Below are positions 42,547-51,038 of a DNA stretch of 64,000 nt, in pieces (the stretch's first letter is position 1; every line of letters begins with the position of its first letter). A model generated the notes under the pieces. The model was not told the DNA's origin, ran no database searches, and saw only the letters and a list, made by a program, of their open reading frames with translations. Origin of the DNA: Terracoccus sp. 273MFTsu3.1 (GTDB taxonomy: Bacteria > Actinomycetota > Actinomycetes > Actinomycetales > Dermatophilaceae). Where the stretch lies: contig NZ_KB911826.1 of NCBI RefSeq assembly GCF_000383675.1, positions 124,001 through 188,000 of the forward strand, written 5' to 3'. The position numbers and the translations under genes are program-made.

Positions 42547-44769
42547 TTGGACTCGACAATCATCTACACGCACACGGACGAGGCGCCCGCCCTGGCCACG
42601 GCCTCGCTGCTGCCCATCGTCTCGGCCTTCGCCAAGCAGGCCGGCGTCGAGGTCGAGACGCGTGACATCTCACTCTCGGGTCGCATCATCGCCGCGTTCC
42701 CCGACGCCCTGAAGCCGGAGCAGCGGATCGGTGACGCCCTGGCCGAGCTCGGAGCGCTCGCCAAGACGCCCGAGGCCAACATCATCAAGCTCCCCAACGT
42801 CTCGGCGTCGATCCCGCAGCTCAAGGCCGCCGTCGCCGAGCTCCAGGCCGCGGGCTACGCCCTGCCCGACTACCCCGACACTCCGTCCACCGACGAGGAG
42901 AAGGCGGCTCGGGCGGCATACGACAAGATCAAGGGTTCGGCCGTCAACCCCGTTCTGCGGGAAGGCAACTCGGACCGCCGTGCCCCGGCGTCGGTGAAGA
43001 GCTACGCGCGCAAGCACCCGCACTCGATGGGCGCGTGGAGCGCCGACTCCAAGACCAACGTCGCAACGATGGGTGCCGACGACTTCCGCCACAACGAGAC
43101 GTCCGTCGTCCTGCCTGCCGACGACACGCTGCGCGTCGAGCTCGTCGGCGCCGACGGGTCCACCACCGTCCTCAAGGAGTCGATCCCCGTCCTCGCCGGC
43201 GAGGTCGTCGACGCGACGTTCATGGACGTCGCGAAGCTGCGTGACTTCCTCTCCGAGCAGGTCGCCCGGGCCAAGGCCGAGGGCGTCCTCTTCTCGGTGC
43301 ACCTCAAGGCCACGATGATGAAGGTCTCCGACCCGATCATCTTCGGTCACGTCGTGCGCGCCTTCTTCCCCGACGTCTTCGAGACGTATGCCGGCGCGCT
43401 GGCCTCCGTGGGGGCATCCCCCAACGACGGGCTCGGCGCCGTGCTCAAGGCCGTCGAGGGCCTGCCCGCCGACGAGCGCGCCGAGGTCGAGGCCGCGGTC
43501 GCCCAGGGCTTCGAGGAGGGCCCCGCCATCGCGATGGTCGACTCGAACAAGGGCATCACCAACCTCCACGTCCCGAGCGACGTCATCGTCGACGCGTCGA
43601 TGCCGGCGATGATCCGCACGTCGGGCCACATGTGGAACCGCGAGGGGGGCGAGCAGGACACGCTCGCCGTGCTGCCGGACAGCTCGTACGCCGGCATCTA
43701 CCAGGTCGTCCTCGACGACTGCCGCACCAACGGCGCCTACGACCCGTCGACGATGGGCTCGGTCTCCAACGTCGGGCTCATGGCGCAGGCCGCCGAGGAG
43801 TACGGCAGCCACGACAAGACGTTCGAGATCCCGGCGGACGGCACCGTGCGCGTCGTCGACTCCTCGGGCACGACCCTGCTCGAGCACGCCGTCTCGGCGG
43901 GCGACATCTGGCGAGCCTGCCAGACGAAGGACGTGCCCATCCGTGACTGGGTCAAGCTCGCCGTCACCCGCGCTCGCGCCACCGGCACGCCGGCGATCTT
44001 CTGGCTCGACGCCGACCGCGCCCACGACGCGAACCTCATCACCAAGGTGAACGAGTACCTCACCGAGCACGACACCGACGGCCTGACCATCGAGATCATG
44101 AAGCCGACCGACGCGATCGCCTACTCCCTCGGGCGCATCCGCAAGGGCGAGGACACGATCTCGGTCACCGGCAACGTGCTGCGCGACTACCTCACCGACC
44201 TCTTCCCGATCCTCGAGCTCGGCACCTCGGCCAAGATGCTGTCGGTCGTCCCGCTCATCAACGGCGGTGGCCTCTTCGAGACCGGCGCCGGCGGCTCGGC
44301 CCCGAAGCACGTGCAGCAGCTCGTCCAGGAGAACTACCTCCGCTGGGACAGCCTCGGAGAGTTCCTCGCCCTGGCCGTCAGCTTCGAGCACCTCGCCGAC
44401 GTCACCGACAACGCCCGCGCGCGGGTGCTCGGCGAGACCCTCGACCGTGCCACCGGCACGCTCCTCGACGAGAACAAGGGCCCGGCGCGCAAGGTCGGCC
44501 AGATCGACAACCGCGGAAGCCACGTGTGGCTGGCCCTCTACTGGGCCCAGGAGCTCGCCCGGCAGACCGACGACGCAGCGCTGGCCGAGACGTTCGGCCC
44601 CGTGGCGCAGGCCCTCGTCGACAACATCGACACGATCTCCCGGGAGCTCGTCGACGCCCAGGGACACCCGGTCGACATCGGCGGCTACTACCGTCCCGAC
44701 GCGGCCAAGGTCGCCTCGGTCATGCGCCCGTCGAAGACCTTCAACCAGATCATCGACGCCCTCTCCTGA
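42547..44769 (+). CDS. icd: Monomeric NADP-dependent isocitrate dehydrogenase
   Basis: A 740-residue monomeric-type enzyme oxidising isocitrate to 2-oxoglutarate with NADP in the TCA cycle, a form common in actinobacteria. The family opening [23 protein letters not shown], the segment [25 protein letters not shown], the substrate/metal region [25 protein letters not shown], and [37 protein letters not shown] are all visible (each quoted from separate places). The start is a TTG at 42547 with GGAG eight or nine bases upstream; TTG may lower expression. A palindrome lies upstream and a strong terminator downstream. Its product, 2-oxoglutarate, is the node controlled by the PknG pathway encoded at the end of the window. 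Confidence 0.95.
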   Translation: MDSTIIYTHTDEAPALATASLLPIVSAFAKQAGVEVETRDISLSGRIIAAFPDALKPEQRIGDALAELGALAKTPEANIIKLPNVSASIPQLKAAVAELQAAGYALPDYPDTPSTDEEKAARAAYDKIKGSAVNPVLREGNSDRRAPASVKSYARKHPHSMGAWSADSKTNVATMGADDFRHNETSVVLPADDTLRVELVGADGSTTVLKESIPVLAGEVVDATFMDVAKLRDFLSEQVARAKAEGVLFSVHLKATMMKVSDPIIFGHVVRAFFPDVFETYAGALASVGASPNDGLGAVLKAVEGLPADERAEVEAAVAQGFEEGPAIAMVDSNKGITNLHVPSDVIVDASMPAMIRTSGHMWNREGGEQDTLAVLPDSSYAGIYQVVLDDCRTNGAYDPSTMGSVSNVGLMAQAAEEYGSHDKTFEIPADGTVRVVDSSGTTLLEHAVSAGDIWRACQTKDVPIRDWVKLAVTRARATGTPAIFWLDADRAHDANLITKVNEYLTEHDTDGLTIEIMKPTDAIAYSLGRIRKGEDTISVTGNVLRDYLTDLFPILELGTSAKMLSVVPLINGGGLFETGAGGSAPKHVQQLVQENYLRWDSLGEFLALAVSFEHLADVTDNARARVLGETLDRATGTLLDENKGPARKVGQIDNRGSHVWLALYWAQELARQTDDAALAETFGPVAQALVDNIDTISRELVDAQGHPVDIGGYYRPDAAKVASVMRPSKTFNQIIDALS

Positions 44770-44785
44770 GCGCAGCGCCACCCGG

Positions 44786-44822
44786 CAGCGCCCACTCGAC
44801 CTCACGGGCCGGGTGGGCGCTG
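44786..44822 (+). terminator. Terminator of icd
   Basis: CAGCGCCCAC (44786-44795) pairs perfectly with GTGGGCGCTG (44813-44822), extended inward by two pairs and a wobble, starting 17 bases after the icd stop and followed by TGTCGT. Confidence 0.8.
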
Positions 44823-44918
44823 TGTCGTATGCCGTCACGCGCGTCGGCGCGGACGTGCCGTGGGCACGCGGCCGGCTGCACGGCACACGCCCCGGCCGGC
44901 CGGCGCGGCAACCTGCCG

Positions 44919-45656
44919 CTACTGGCTCTCGGCGTCGCGCAGCGCGTCACTGGCCTCGGTGATGATGGCCTGCATGGCAGCCGCGGCGGCGGCACCGTCG
45001 CCGGACTGGACCGCCTCGGCGACGTCACCGTGCAGGCGGACCGCGAGGGGGTTCGGCGTGGTCGGCATGAGGTCGTGGTGGGTGCGGCCGGCGAGCACCT
45101 CGCCGACGACGTCGGACAGGGCCGCGAGCATCTCGTTGCCGGAGGCGGCGAGCAGGGTCGAGTGGAAGAGCTGGTCGGCCACGAGGTAGGCCTCGAGGTC
45201 GCCCGACTTGGCGTGCACCGCCATCTGCATGACGGCGCCCATGAGGGCCCCGCACTGGTCGGGGGTCGCCCGGGCGGCGGCGAGCTCGGCCGCGACGGGC
45301 TCGACGCCTCGGCGCACGTCGCCGAGGGAGAGCAGCTGCTGCTCACGCCCCGGCCCGTCGAGGCGCCACCGGATGACGCGCGGGTCGAAGACGTTCCACG
45401 ACGTGCTGGGCAGGACGCGCACGCCGACGCGCTTGCGGGCCTCGACGAGTCCCATCGAGTCGAGGACCCGGACGGCCTCGCGCACGACGGACCGGGACAC
45501 CCCGTAGCGCTCGTCCAGCTGGTCGATGCGCAGCACGGTGCCCGGGGCGAGCTCTCCGGTGGCGACCTGTCGGCCGAGGTCATCGAGCACGCTCGCATGC
45601 AGGGCGGGGCGACGGTCCGTGGGCACAGCCACAGCCTGACACACGGCAGTCGTCAT
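44919..45656 (-). CDS. GntR-family regulator (FadR type), probable gluconate repressor
   Basis: A 245-residue regulator. The N-terminal winged helix (VLDDLGRQVATGELAPGTVLRIDQLDERYGVSRSVVREAVRVLDSMGLV, in parts, about 25-75) is a classic GntR motif, and the C-terminal all-helical FCD domain carries metal/ligand residues in LVADQLFHSTLLAASGN and RLHGDVAEAV. Divergent from gntK-gntT, it most likely represses them and is released by gluconate or a phosphorylated product. ATG at 45656 is used; 45671 is an alternative. Confidence 0.88.
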   Translation of the reverse strand: MTTAVCQAVAVPTDRRPALHASVLDDLGRQVATGELAPGTVLRIDQLDERYGVSRSVVREAVRVLDSMGLVEARKRVGVRVLPSTSWNVFDPRVIRWRLDGPGREQQLLSLGDVRRGVEPVAAELAAARATPDQCGALMGAVMQMAVHAKSGDLEAYLVADQLFHSTLLAASGNEMLAALSDVVGEVLAGRTHHDLMPTTPNPLAVRLHGDVAEAVQSGDGAAAAAAMQAIITEASDALRDAESQ

Positions 45657-45672
45657 CGAGCCGACCCACACT

Positions 45673-45709
45673 TAAAACAGTTTTATTAACGGTCAGGTCT
45701 TGATAAGAC
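45673..45709. promoter_or_regulatory. Operator candidates for the gluconate regulator
   Basis: Two palindromes lie in the A/T-rich divergent region: TAAAACaGTTTTA at 45673-45685 and GTCTTgatAAGAC at 45697-45709. Either or both could bind the GntR-family protein and overlap the gntK promoter. Confidence 0.55.
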
Positions 45710-45784
45710 GTTCTTGTTGTTGCACCCTAGTGCGAGCGACTCGACGAAGACGTCGTTCGAGCCGGACGAAGGAGTCACGGAGAC

Positions 45785-46315
45785 ATGCAGCACAACCCAC
45801 CTCCCCTGGTCGTCGTCATGGGGGTGTCCGGCTCGGGCAAGACCACCGTCGGCGCGGCCCTCGCACAGCGCCTGCGCGTCCCCTTCGCGGACGCCGACGA
45901 CTTCCACCCCCAGGCCAACATCGACAAGATGTCGGCCGGCATGCCGCTGACGGACGACGACCGCGGCCCGTGGCTCGCCACCATCGCCGTCTGGCTCGGC
46001 GAGCACGCGCAGAGCGGTGGGGTGGCCAGCTGCTCGGCCCTGAAGCGCGCCTACCGCGACGTCCTCGCGGCCGCGGCGCCCCACGTCGTCTTCGTCCACC
46101 TGCACGGGGACCCCGACGTCATCGCCGCCCGCGTCGCCGGCCGGCCCGGACACTTCATGCCCACGGCGCTCGTCGAGTCGCAGTTCGCGACCCTCGAGCC
46201 GCTCGAGCCGGGCGAGCGCGGAGCCGTCCTCGACGTCGACCAGCCGGTCGACGACCTCGTCACCCAGTCCCTCACCCTCATCGACTCTCGCGACCCGGAA
46301 GCGACCCGCCCATGA
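45785..46315 (+). CDS. gntK: Gluconokinase
   Basis: A 176-residue thermoresistant-type gluconokinase, phosphorylating gluconate to 6-phosphogluconate for the pentose phosphate or Entner-Doudoroff route. The P-loop is MGVSGSGKTT (residues about 12-21), the substrate segment DADDFHPQANIDKMSAGMPLTDDDRGPWL is diagnostic (quoted in family terms), and GRPGHFMPTALVESQFATLEPL is the C-terminal signature. A ribosome site GGAG precedes the ATG at 45785. It overlaps the permease start (ATGA). Confidence 0.95.
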   Translation: MQHNPPPLVVVMGVSGSGKTTVGAALAQRLRVPFADADDFHPQANIDKMSAGMPLTDDDRGPWLATIAVWLGEHAQSGGVASCSALKRAYRDVLAAAAPHVVFVHLHGDPDVIAARVAGRPGHFMPTALVESQFATLEPLEPGERGAVLDVDQPVDDLVTQSLTLIDSRDPEATRP

Positions 46316-47709
46316 CCGCCGACCTGCTCTCCCTGCTCCCCCTCTCGGCCCTGACCGCCGACACGCCGCCGCCCGACATCCCGGCCGGACGCCTCGTGCC
46401 CGCCGCGCTGCTCGGCATCGCCGTGCTCGTCGTCCTCATCGTGCGCTTCAAGCTGCACCCCTTCCTCTCGCTGACCCTGGGAGCGCTCACCGTCGGCGCC
46501 GTCGCCGGCGTCCCGATGGCGGACGTGGTCGACAGCTACTCGAAGGGCTTCGGCAGCACGGCTGCCGGCGTGGGCATCCTCATCGCGCTCGGCGCGATGT
46601 TCGGCAAGCTGCTCGCCGACTCGGGTGGCGCCGACGAGATCGTCGACACGATCATCGGCCGCAGCGGCACACGGTCGCTGCCCTGGGCGATGGCCGCGGT
46701 CGGCGCCATCATCGGCCTGCCGATGTTCTTCGAGATCGGCCTCGTCCTGCTGATGCCGGTCATCTTCCTCGTCGCACGCCGCTCCCAGCAGTCCGTGGTC
46801 CGCGTCGGCATCCCCGCCCTCGCCGGCCTCTCGGCCATGCACGGACTCGTGCCGCCCCACCCCGGCCCGCTGGTGGCCATCGACGCCCTCAAGGCCAACC
46901 TCGGCGTGACGCTCGGCTTCGGCATCCTCGTCGCCATCCCGACCATCGCGATCGCCGGCCCGTGGTTCGCGCGTCTCGCAGGTCGTTGGGTCGACGTCCC
47001 CGCGCCGGACCTGTTCGAGGCGCGGGAGTCGGACAACGGCCCTCGCCCGTCGTTCGGCATCACGATGCTCACCGTCCTGACGCCCGTCGTCCTCATGATG
47101 GGCAAGGCCCTGGCCGACATCCTCGCCGACAAGGGCACCGCCGCCCGCACCGTCCTCGACTTCCTCGGAACGCCGCTCGTCGCGCTGCTCATCGCCGTCA
47201 TCCTCGCGATGTTCACCCTGGGCCGCGGCGCCGGGATGGGCGTCAAGCAGGTCAGCTCCTCCCTCGAGTCCTCGCTCGGCCCGATCGCCGGCATCATCCT
47301 CATCGTGGCGGCCGGTGGCGGGTTCAAGCAGACCCTCGTCGACACCGGCATCGGCCAGCTCGTCGCCGACTGGATCGCGGGCAGCGGCCTGTCGGTGCTC
47401 CTGCTCGCCTGGCTCGTCGCGGTGCTCATCCGTCTGGCCACCGGCTCGGCCACGGTGGCCACGGTCACCGCCTCGGGAATCCTCGCGCCGCTCGCAGCGG
47501 GCATGTCCACCAACGGGGTCTCGCTCATGGTCCTCGCCATCGGCGCCGGCTCGGTGTTCTTCTCTCACGTCAACGACGCCGGCTTCTGGCTCGTCAAGGA
47601 GTACTTCGGCCTCAAGGTCGGCCAGACCATCAAGACCTGGTCGGTGATGGAGACGATCCTGTCGGTGACCGGGCTCGTCCTCGTGCTCCTGCTCAACCTC
47701 GTCGTCTAG
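46312..47709 (+). CDS. gntT: Gluconate permease, GntP family
   Basis: A 465-residue proton-coupled gluconate transporter with about 12-14 helices. Family features include FKLHPFLSLTLGALTVG, GFGSTAAGVGILIALGAMFGKLLADSGGAD (in parts), the motif LVPPHPGPLVAI, and near the C terminus ATGSATVATVTASGILAPL and SHVNDAGFWLVKEYFGL. It overlaps gntK by four bases, so uptake and phosphorylation of gluconate form one operon under the divergent GntR-family regulator. Confidence 0.95.
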   Translation: MTADLLSLLPLSALTADTPPPDIPAGRLVPAALLGIAVLVVLIVRFKLHPFLSLTLGALTVGAVAGVPMADVVDSYSKGFGSTAAGVGILIALGAMFGKLLADSGGADEIVDTIIGRSGTRSLPWAMAAVGAIIGLPMFFEIGLVLLMPVIFLVARRSQQSVVRVGIPALAGLSAMHGLVPPHPGPLVAIDALKANLGVTLGFGILVAIPTIAIAGPWFARLAGRWVDVPAPDLFEARESDNGPRPSFGITMLTVLTPVVLMMGKALADILADKGTAARTVLDFLGTPLVALLIAVILAMFTLGRGAGMGVKQVSSSLESSLGPIAGIILIVAAGGGFKQTLVDTGIGQLVADWIAGSGLSVLLLAWLVAVLIRLATGSATVATVTASGILAPLAAGMSTNGVSLMVLAIGAGSVFFSHVNDAGFWLVKEYFGLKVGQTIKTWSVMETILSVTGLVLVLLLNLVV

Positions 47710-47754
47710 CCTCGTCGTTCGGCCGAAGGCCGCGGCAAACACAGCACCCGACAC

Positions 47755-47798
47755 CGTCGAGAGGCCGGTTCTCGTTCACGAGAGCCGGCCTTTCGACG
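47755..47798. terminator. Long bidirectional terminator
   Basis: A 20-bp stem with two wobble pairs (47755-47774 against 47779-47798) and loop TTCA, between the convergent gluconate permease and acyl-CoA dehydrogenase genes. TTT follows within the stem. Confidence 0.85.
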
Positions 47799-47811
47799 TG
47801 ACGTGAGCTGG

Positions 47812-48972
47812 TCAGTGGATGCGGACCCCGCTGATGGCACGGGCGATGACGAGGCGCTGGATCTCGGACGTGCCCTCGAAGATCGTGTAGATCTTCGCGT
47901 CGCGCGACCACCGCTCCACGGGGTGGTCGGTGACGTATCCGGCCCCGCCGAGGATCTGCACCGCCTTGTCGGTCACGGCGACCGCGACCTCGCCGGCCTT
48001 GAGCTTGCTCATCGAGCCCTCGGCCGCGGTGAACGGCTGGTTCGTGCGCCCCATCCAGGACGCCCGCCAGACGAGCAGACGTGCGGCGTCGATCTCGGTG
48101 CGCATGTCGGCGAGGGCGAAGGCGATCGCCTGGTTCTCGATGATCGGCCGCCCGAACGCGACGCGGTCCTTGGCGTAGTCGAGGGCGTACTCGTAGGCCG
48201 CCCTGGCGATCCCGAGCGCCTGCGCGCCGACCGTGGGCCGTGAGATCTCGAACGTCCGCATCGCCGCCTGCCCGGTCGAGGACGCGCCCTCGCGGGCGCG
48301 GGCGAGGCGCTCGTCGAGCTTGTCCTTGCCGCCCAGCAGGCACGACCCCGGCACGCGCACGTCGTCGAGGAAGACGTCGGCGGTGTGCGAGGCGCGCAGA
48401 CCGAGCTTGCGCAGCTTCTTGGCGCCCTGCAGACCCGGGGTGCCGGGCGGGACGATGAAGGCGGCCTGCCCGCGAGAGCCGAGGTCGGGGTCGACGACGG
48501 CCGTCACGACGTGGACGTTGGCGATGCCGCCGTTGGTGATGTAGGCCTTCTGCCCGCCCAGGACCCACTCGTCGGTGGCCTCGTCGTAGCGGGCCCTCGT
48601 GCGCATGGCGCCGACGTCGGAGCCGGCCTGCGGCTCGGTCGTCGCGAAGGCCCCGAGCTTCGGGTCGTCGGCGTCGCCGTAGCACTGGGGCAGCCACTCG
48701 ACCATCTGGTCGGGGGTGCCCGAGCCGTAGATCGCGGCCACCGCGAGGGTCGTGCCGAAGATCGACATGCCGATGCCCGCGTCACCCCAGAAGAGCTCCT
48801 CGTTGGCGAGGTTGATCGAGATGCCGGTCGGGTCGGACCAGCACTGGGCCAGGAACTCGAAGCCGTAGAGGCCGTTCTTCGCGGCCTCCTGGATGACCGG
48901 CCAGGGCGTCTCCTCCCTCGCGTCCCACTCGGAGGCGGCGGGGCGCACGACGTCGGCGGCGAAGCCGTGCAC
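47812..48972 (-). CDS. Acyl-CoA dehydrogenase, N terminus displaced by a frameshift
   Basis: A 386-residue open frame covering nearly all of an FAD-dependent acyl-CoA dehydrogenase, the first step of beta-oxidation. Visible are LGAFATTEPQAGSDVGAMRT (FAD/substrate loop), WVLGGQKAYITNGG, the C-terminal LGGAGYVTDHPVERWSRDAKIYTIFEGTSEIQRLVIARAI (in parts), with the catalytic Glu in IFEGTSE. The GTG at 48972 is not the natural start: the expected N-terminal 16-17 residues are present just upstream in another frame (48973-49025), and one missing G restores the join. It lies just downstream of an SCP2-like protein gene. It may be inactive, or the base may be a sequencing error. Confidence 0.88.
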   Translation of the reverse strand: MHGFAADVVRPAASEWDAREETPWPVIQEAAKNGLYGFEFLAQCWSDPTGISINLANEELFWGDAGIGMSIFGTTLAVAAIYGSGTPDQMVEWLPQCYGDADDPKLGAFATTEPQAGSDVGAMRTRARYDEATDEWVLGGQKAYITNGGIANVHVVTAVVDPDLGSRGQAAFIVPPGTPGLQGAKKLRKLGLRASHTADVFLDDVRVPGSCLLGGKDKLDERLARAREGASSTGQAAMRTFEISRPTVGAQALGIARAAYEYALDYAKDRVAFGRPIIENQAIAFALADMRTEIDAARLLVWRASWMGRTNQPFTAAEGSMSKLKAGEVAVAVTDKAVQILGGAGYVTDHPVERWSRDAKIYTIFEGTSEIQRLVIARAISGVRIH

Positions 48973-49025
48973 CCAGTCCGCAGCTCGGTCTGGTCGTCGT
49001 TCAGGGCGAGCGAGAACTCCACCAC
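48973..49025 (-). other. Out-of-frame N-terminal segment of the acyl-CoA dehydrogenase
   Basis: From the GTG at 49025 the frame reads VVEFSLALNDDQTELR and then leaves the family. Adding one G between 48978 and 48977 gives ELR-DWVHGFAADVVRP, exactly continuous with the main ORF and with the family pattern. This marks a single-base deletion. Confidence 0.8.
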
Positions 49026-49033
49026 GACGAGCC

Positions 49034-49501
49034 TCAGGCCTTGGGGATGTCGAAGAAGTTCGCGATGTTGGCGGCGAGCCCGAGGTCGCCCTTGGCCTTG
49101 ATCTTGCCGGTCATGAACATCATGACCGGGTTGCCGCTCTTGGTGATGACCTTGGTGAAGTCGACGGGCGACATGGCGAGGGACAGTGTCGAGTCGCCGT
49201 CGTGGCCGGGCACCGAGGTGCACGTGCCGTCGGCGAAGCGCACGGTCCACTCGTCGGCGCCACCGTCGGGGCGGCCGGTGATGCTCCAGTGCGTCGTCGC
49301 GGTCGTCGAGCCCGCCCGGTCGGGGCGGAAGAGCTCGGGCATGCGACGGAAGATCGCGTCGACGATCGGGCCGCGGTTGGCGCTCTCCATGACCTCCCTG
49401 ACGTCCTTGTCGGACATCTCCTTGACGATGCGGATGAACTCGCCGGGCTCGACGGCGGCGAGCTCGTCGGCGGTGGCGGTCGTGAAGTCGATCTCGGGCA
49501 T
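49034..49501 (-). CDS. SCP2-like sterol/lipid-binding protein
   Basis: A 155-residue protein with an SCP2-type lipid-binding fold: WTVRFADGTCTSVPGHDGDSTLSLAMSPVDF and KVITKSGNPVMMFMTGKIKAKGDLGLAANIANFF (in parts) are typical, the second being the hydrophobic-pocket region. Such proteins bind acyl-CoA or sterol-like ligands. The ATG at 49501 has GGAGGG upstream; the frame to 49528 is less likely. It sits just upstream of the acyl-CoA dehydrogenase, so the pair probably acts in lipid oxidation. Confidence 0.88.
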   Translation of the reverse strand: MPEIDFTTATADELAAVEPGEFIRIVKEMSDKDVREVMESANRGPIVDAIFRRMPELFRPDRAGSTTATTHWSITGRPDGGADEWTVRFADGTCTSVPGHDGDSTLSLAMSPVDFTKVITKSGNPVMMFMTGKIKAKGDLGLAANIANFFDIPKA

Positions 49502-49555
49502 CGGGGGTCCCTCCGGAGGAAACGGCATTGTTACCGCGAGTAGGTTACCGGACGG

Positions 49556-50347
49556 TCACCCGTCGAGGAACCAACCGGCCACCATCCCGTCGGGGCGCCC
49601 GGGCTCGATGTAGTGCTCCCACGCGAAGGCCACGGCGAACATCTCGACGGGCATCTGGAGCATCCCCTGCGCGTCGGACTGGCTCGCGTGCGCCTTGAGC
49701 GCCGAGCGCTTGACCTCGAGGAACTCGCTGACGTCGCACGCCCAGTGCAGCTCGCTCTCGAGGCTGCCGAGCGGGTTGCCGTCGTCCATGGGCTGGCTGG
49801 GGTCCCACTCCCCCACGTCGAGGCCCGCCGCCATCGCGGCCTGGTGCGACCGGATCATCGCGTCGCGGTTCATCGAGCCCTCGAGGTAGCGGGGCGTACC
49901 CGCGAGCTCGGCGGCCCGCTTCGTCACGGCGTGCACCTTGACGTGGTCGGGGTGGCCGTAGCCCCCGTGCCAGTCGTAGCCGACGACGACGTCGGCCTCC
50001 TCCTCGCGCAGGACCGCCGCGAGGCGCTGCGCCGCCTCCTCCGTGTCGGCCCGGGCGAAGCTCTCCTCGTGGTCGTTCTGCGCCCACCCGGTCATGCCGG
50101 AGTCGCCGTAGCCGAGGAACTCGACGCGGTGGGTGCCGATGACCGCGTTGGAGGCGGCCGCCTCGGCCCGACGCCGCTCGACGACGGTCTCGCCGTCGGC
50201 GAGGTCGTCAGGGGCGTCGCCGTGGTCACCGTTGGTGGCGACGACGAGCACGACGCGGTGGCCCTCGCTGACGGCCCGCGCCATCGATCCGGCGGACTGC
50301 GAGGCCTCGTCGTCGGGGTGGGCGTGGACGAAGACAACGGTTGACAT
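49556..50347 (-). CDS. PIG-L (LmbE) family deacetylase
   Basis: A 263-residue zinc-dependent deacetylase. The metal motif AHPDDE follows directly after the N terminus (VVFVHAHPDDEAS) and a second His lies in GYGHPDHVKVH. The family includes the mycothiol enzymes MshB and Mca and GlcNAc-PI deacetylases. Length is close to these, and actinobacteria make mycothiol, so a role near mycothiol or conjugate metabolism is possible but not shown. It ends 54 bases upstream of the SCP2 gene on the same strand, so co-transcription is possible. Confidence 0.88.
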   Translation of the reverse strand: MSTVVFVHAHPDDEASQSAGSMARAVSEGHRVVLVVATNGDHGDAPDDLADGETVVERRRAEAAASNAVIGTHRVEFLGYGDSGMTGWAQNDHEESFARADTEEAAQRLAAVLREEEADVVVGYDWHGGYGHPDHVKVHAVTKRAAELAGTPRYLEGSMNRDAMIRSHQAAMAAGLDVGEWDPSQPMDDGNPLGSLESELHWACDVSEFLEVKRSALKAHASQSDAQGMLQMPVEMFAVAFAWEHYIEPGRPDGMVAGWFLDG

Positions 50348-50359
50348 GGGATCAGCCTC

Positions 50360-50833
50360 TCACCGCGGGCCGACGTTCCCGTCACCAGAGCCACGGGGCG
50401 CGACCGGCAGCGTGTAGACGACGTAGCCCTCGAACGTCGCGACCTCGTCGTAGAGCCGCCGCGCGACGGCGTTCGACTCGTGGGTCTGCCAGTAGACGCT
50501 GCCGCAGCCGTGCTCGCGTGCCCAGTCACGCACGGCCGCGATGAGGGCGCTCGCCGCACCCCGACCACGCGTCGCCGGGTCGGTGAAGAGGTCCTCGAGG
50601 TAGCAGAGGTCTGGCTCGCTCGAGCTGGGGTGCACGAGGAAGTGGGTGATCCCGACGAGCTCGCCGTCGAGCCACGCTCCGATCCCGTGCAGCCTTGTGT
50701 CAGAGGCGATCTCGTGCCACGCCCTGTCGTATGCCGCGTGGCCGAGCTCGCGCTCGTAGAAGCGGATGTACGCGCGGAAGAGCACCTCCCACCGGTCCCG
50801 GTCGGCGGGTCCCAGACGTCGGGTCTCGATCAC
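50360..50833 (-). CDS. GNAT acetyltransferase
   Basis: A 157-residue GNAT protein. It begins IETRRLGPADRDRWEVLFRAY; the acetyl-CoA site is CYLEDLFTDPATRGRGAASALI, and the end (VYWQTHESNAVARRLYDEVATFEGYVVY) resembles the diamine/thialysine N-acetyltransferase group, which keeps this Trp and Tyr pattern. The start is a GTG at 50833. It lies 12 bases upstream of the PIG-L gene on the same strand. The substrate is likely a small amine. Confidence 0.85.
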   Translation of the reverse strand: MIETRRLGPADRDRWEVLFRAYIRFYERELGHAAYDRAWHEIASDTRLHGIGAWLDGELVGITHFLVHPSSSEPDLCYLEDLFTDPATRGRGAASALIAAVRDWAREHGCGSVYWQTHESNAVARRLYDEVATFEGYVVYTLPVAPRGSGDGNVGPR

Positions 50834-50888
50834 GACCCGACGCTAGCGCGACGACGCCGTGCGCGGCAGGACCACCACACGGCATACC

Positions 50889-51030
50889 GAATGGGCCACT
50901 CGAATGGGCCACTCGAACGGGCCACTCGAACGGGCCACTCGAGTGAGCGCTCGGCCACAGACGAGTGAGCGCCCCGTCCCAGACGTGTGGGACGGAGCGC
51001 TCACTCGAGTGGGACGGAGCGCTCACTCGA
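50889..51030. repeat. Composite repeat: four 13-bp units plus 22-bp family B units
   Basis: Four 13-bp tandem units (GAATGGGCCACTC or GAACGGGCCACTC) occupy 50889-50940. They run into two forward 22-bp units (about 50936-50980) and then two inverted 22-bp units GTGGGACGGAGCGCTCACTCGA at 50987-51008 and 51009-51030. Forward and inverted units at 50962-51007 fold into a 20-bp hairpin with one G.T pair. The 22-bp unit is that of the 6700-6787 array. It abuts the topA stop (51039), so the hairpin may terminate topA. Confidence 0.85.
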
Positions 51031-51038
51031 CGGGTGGG

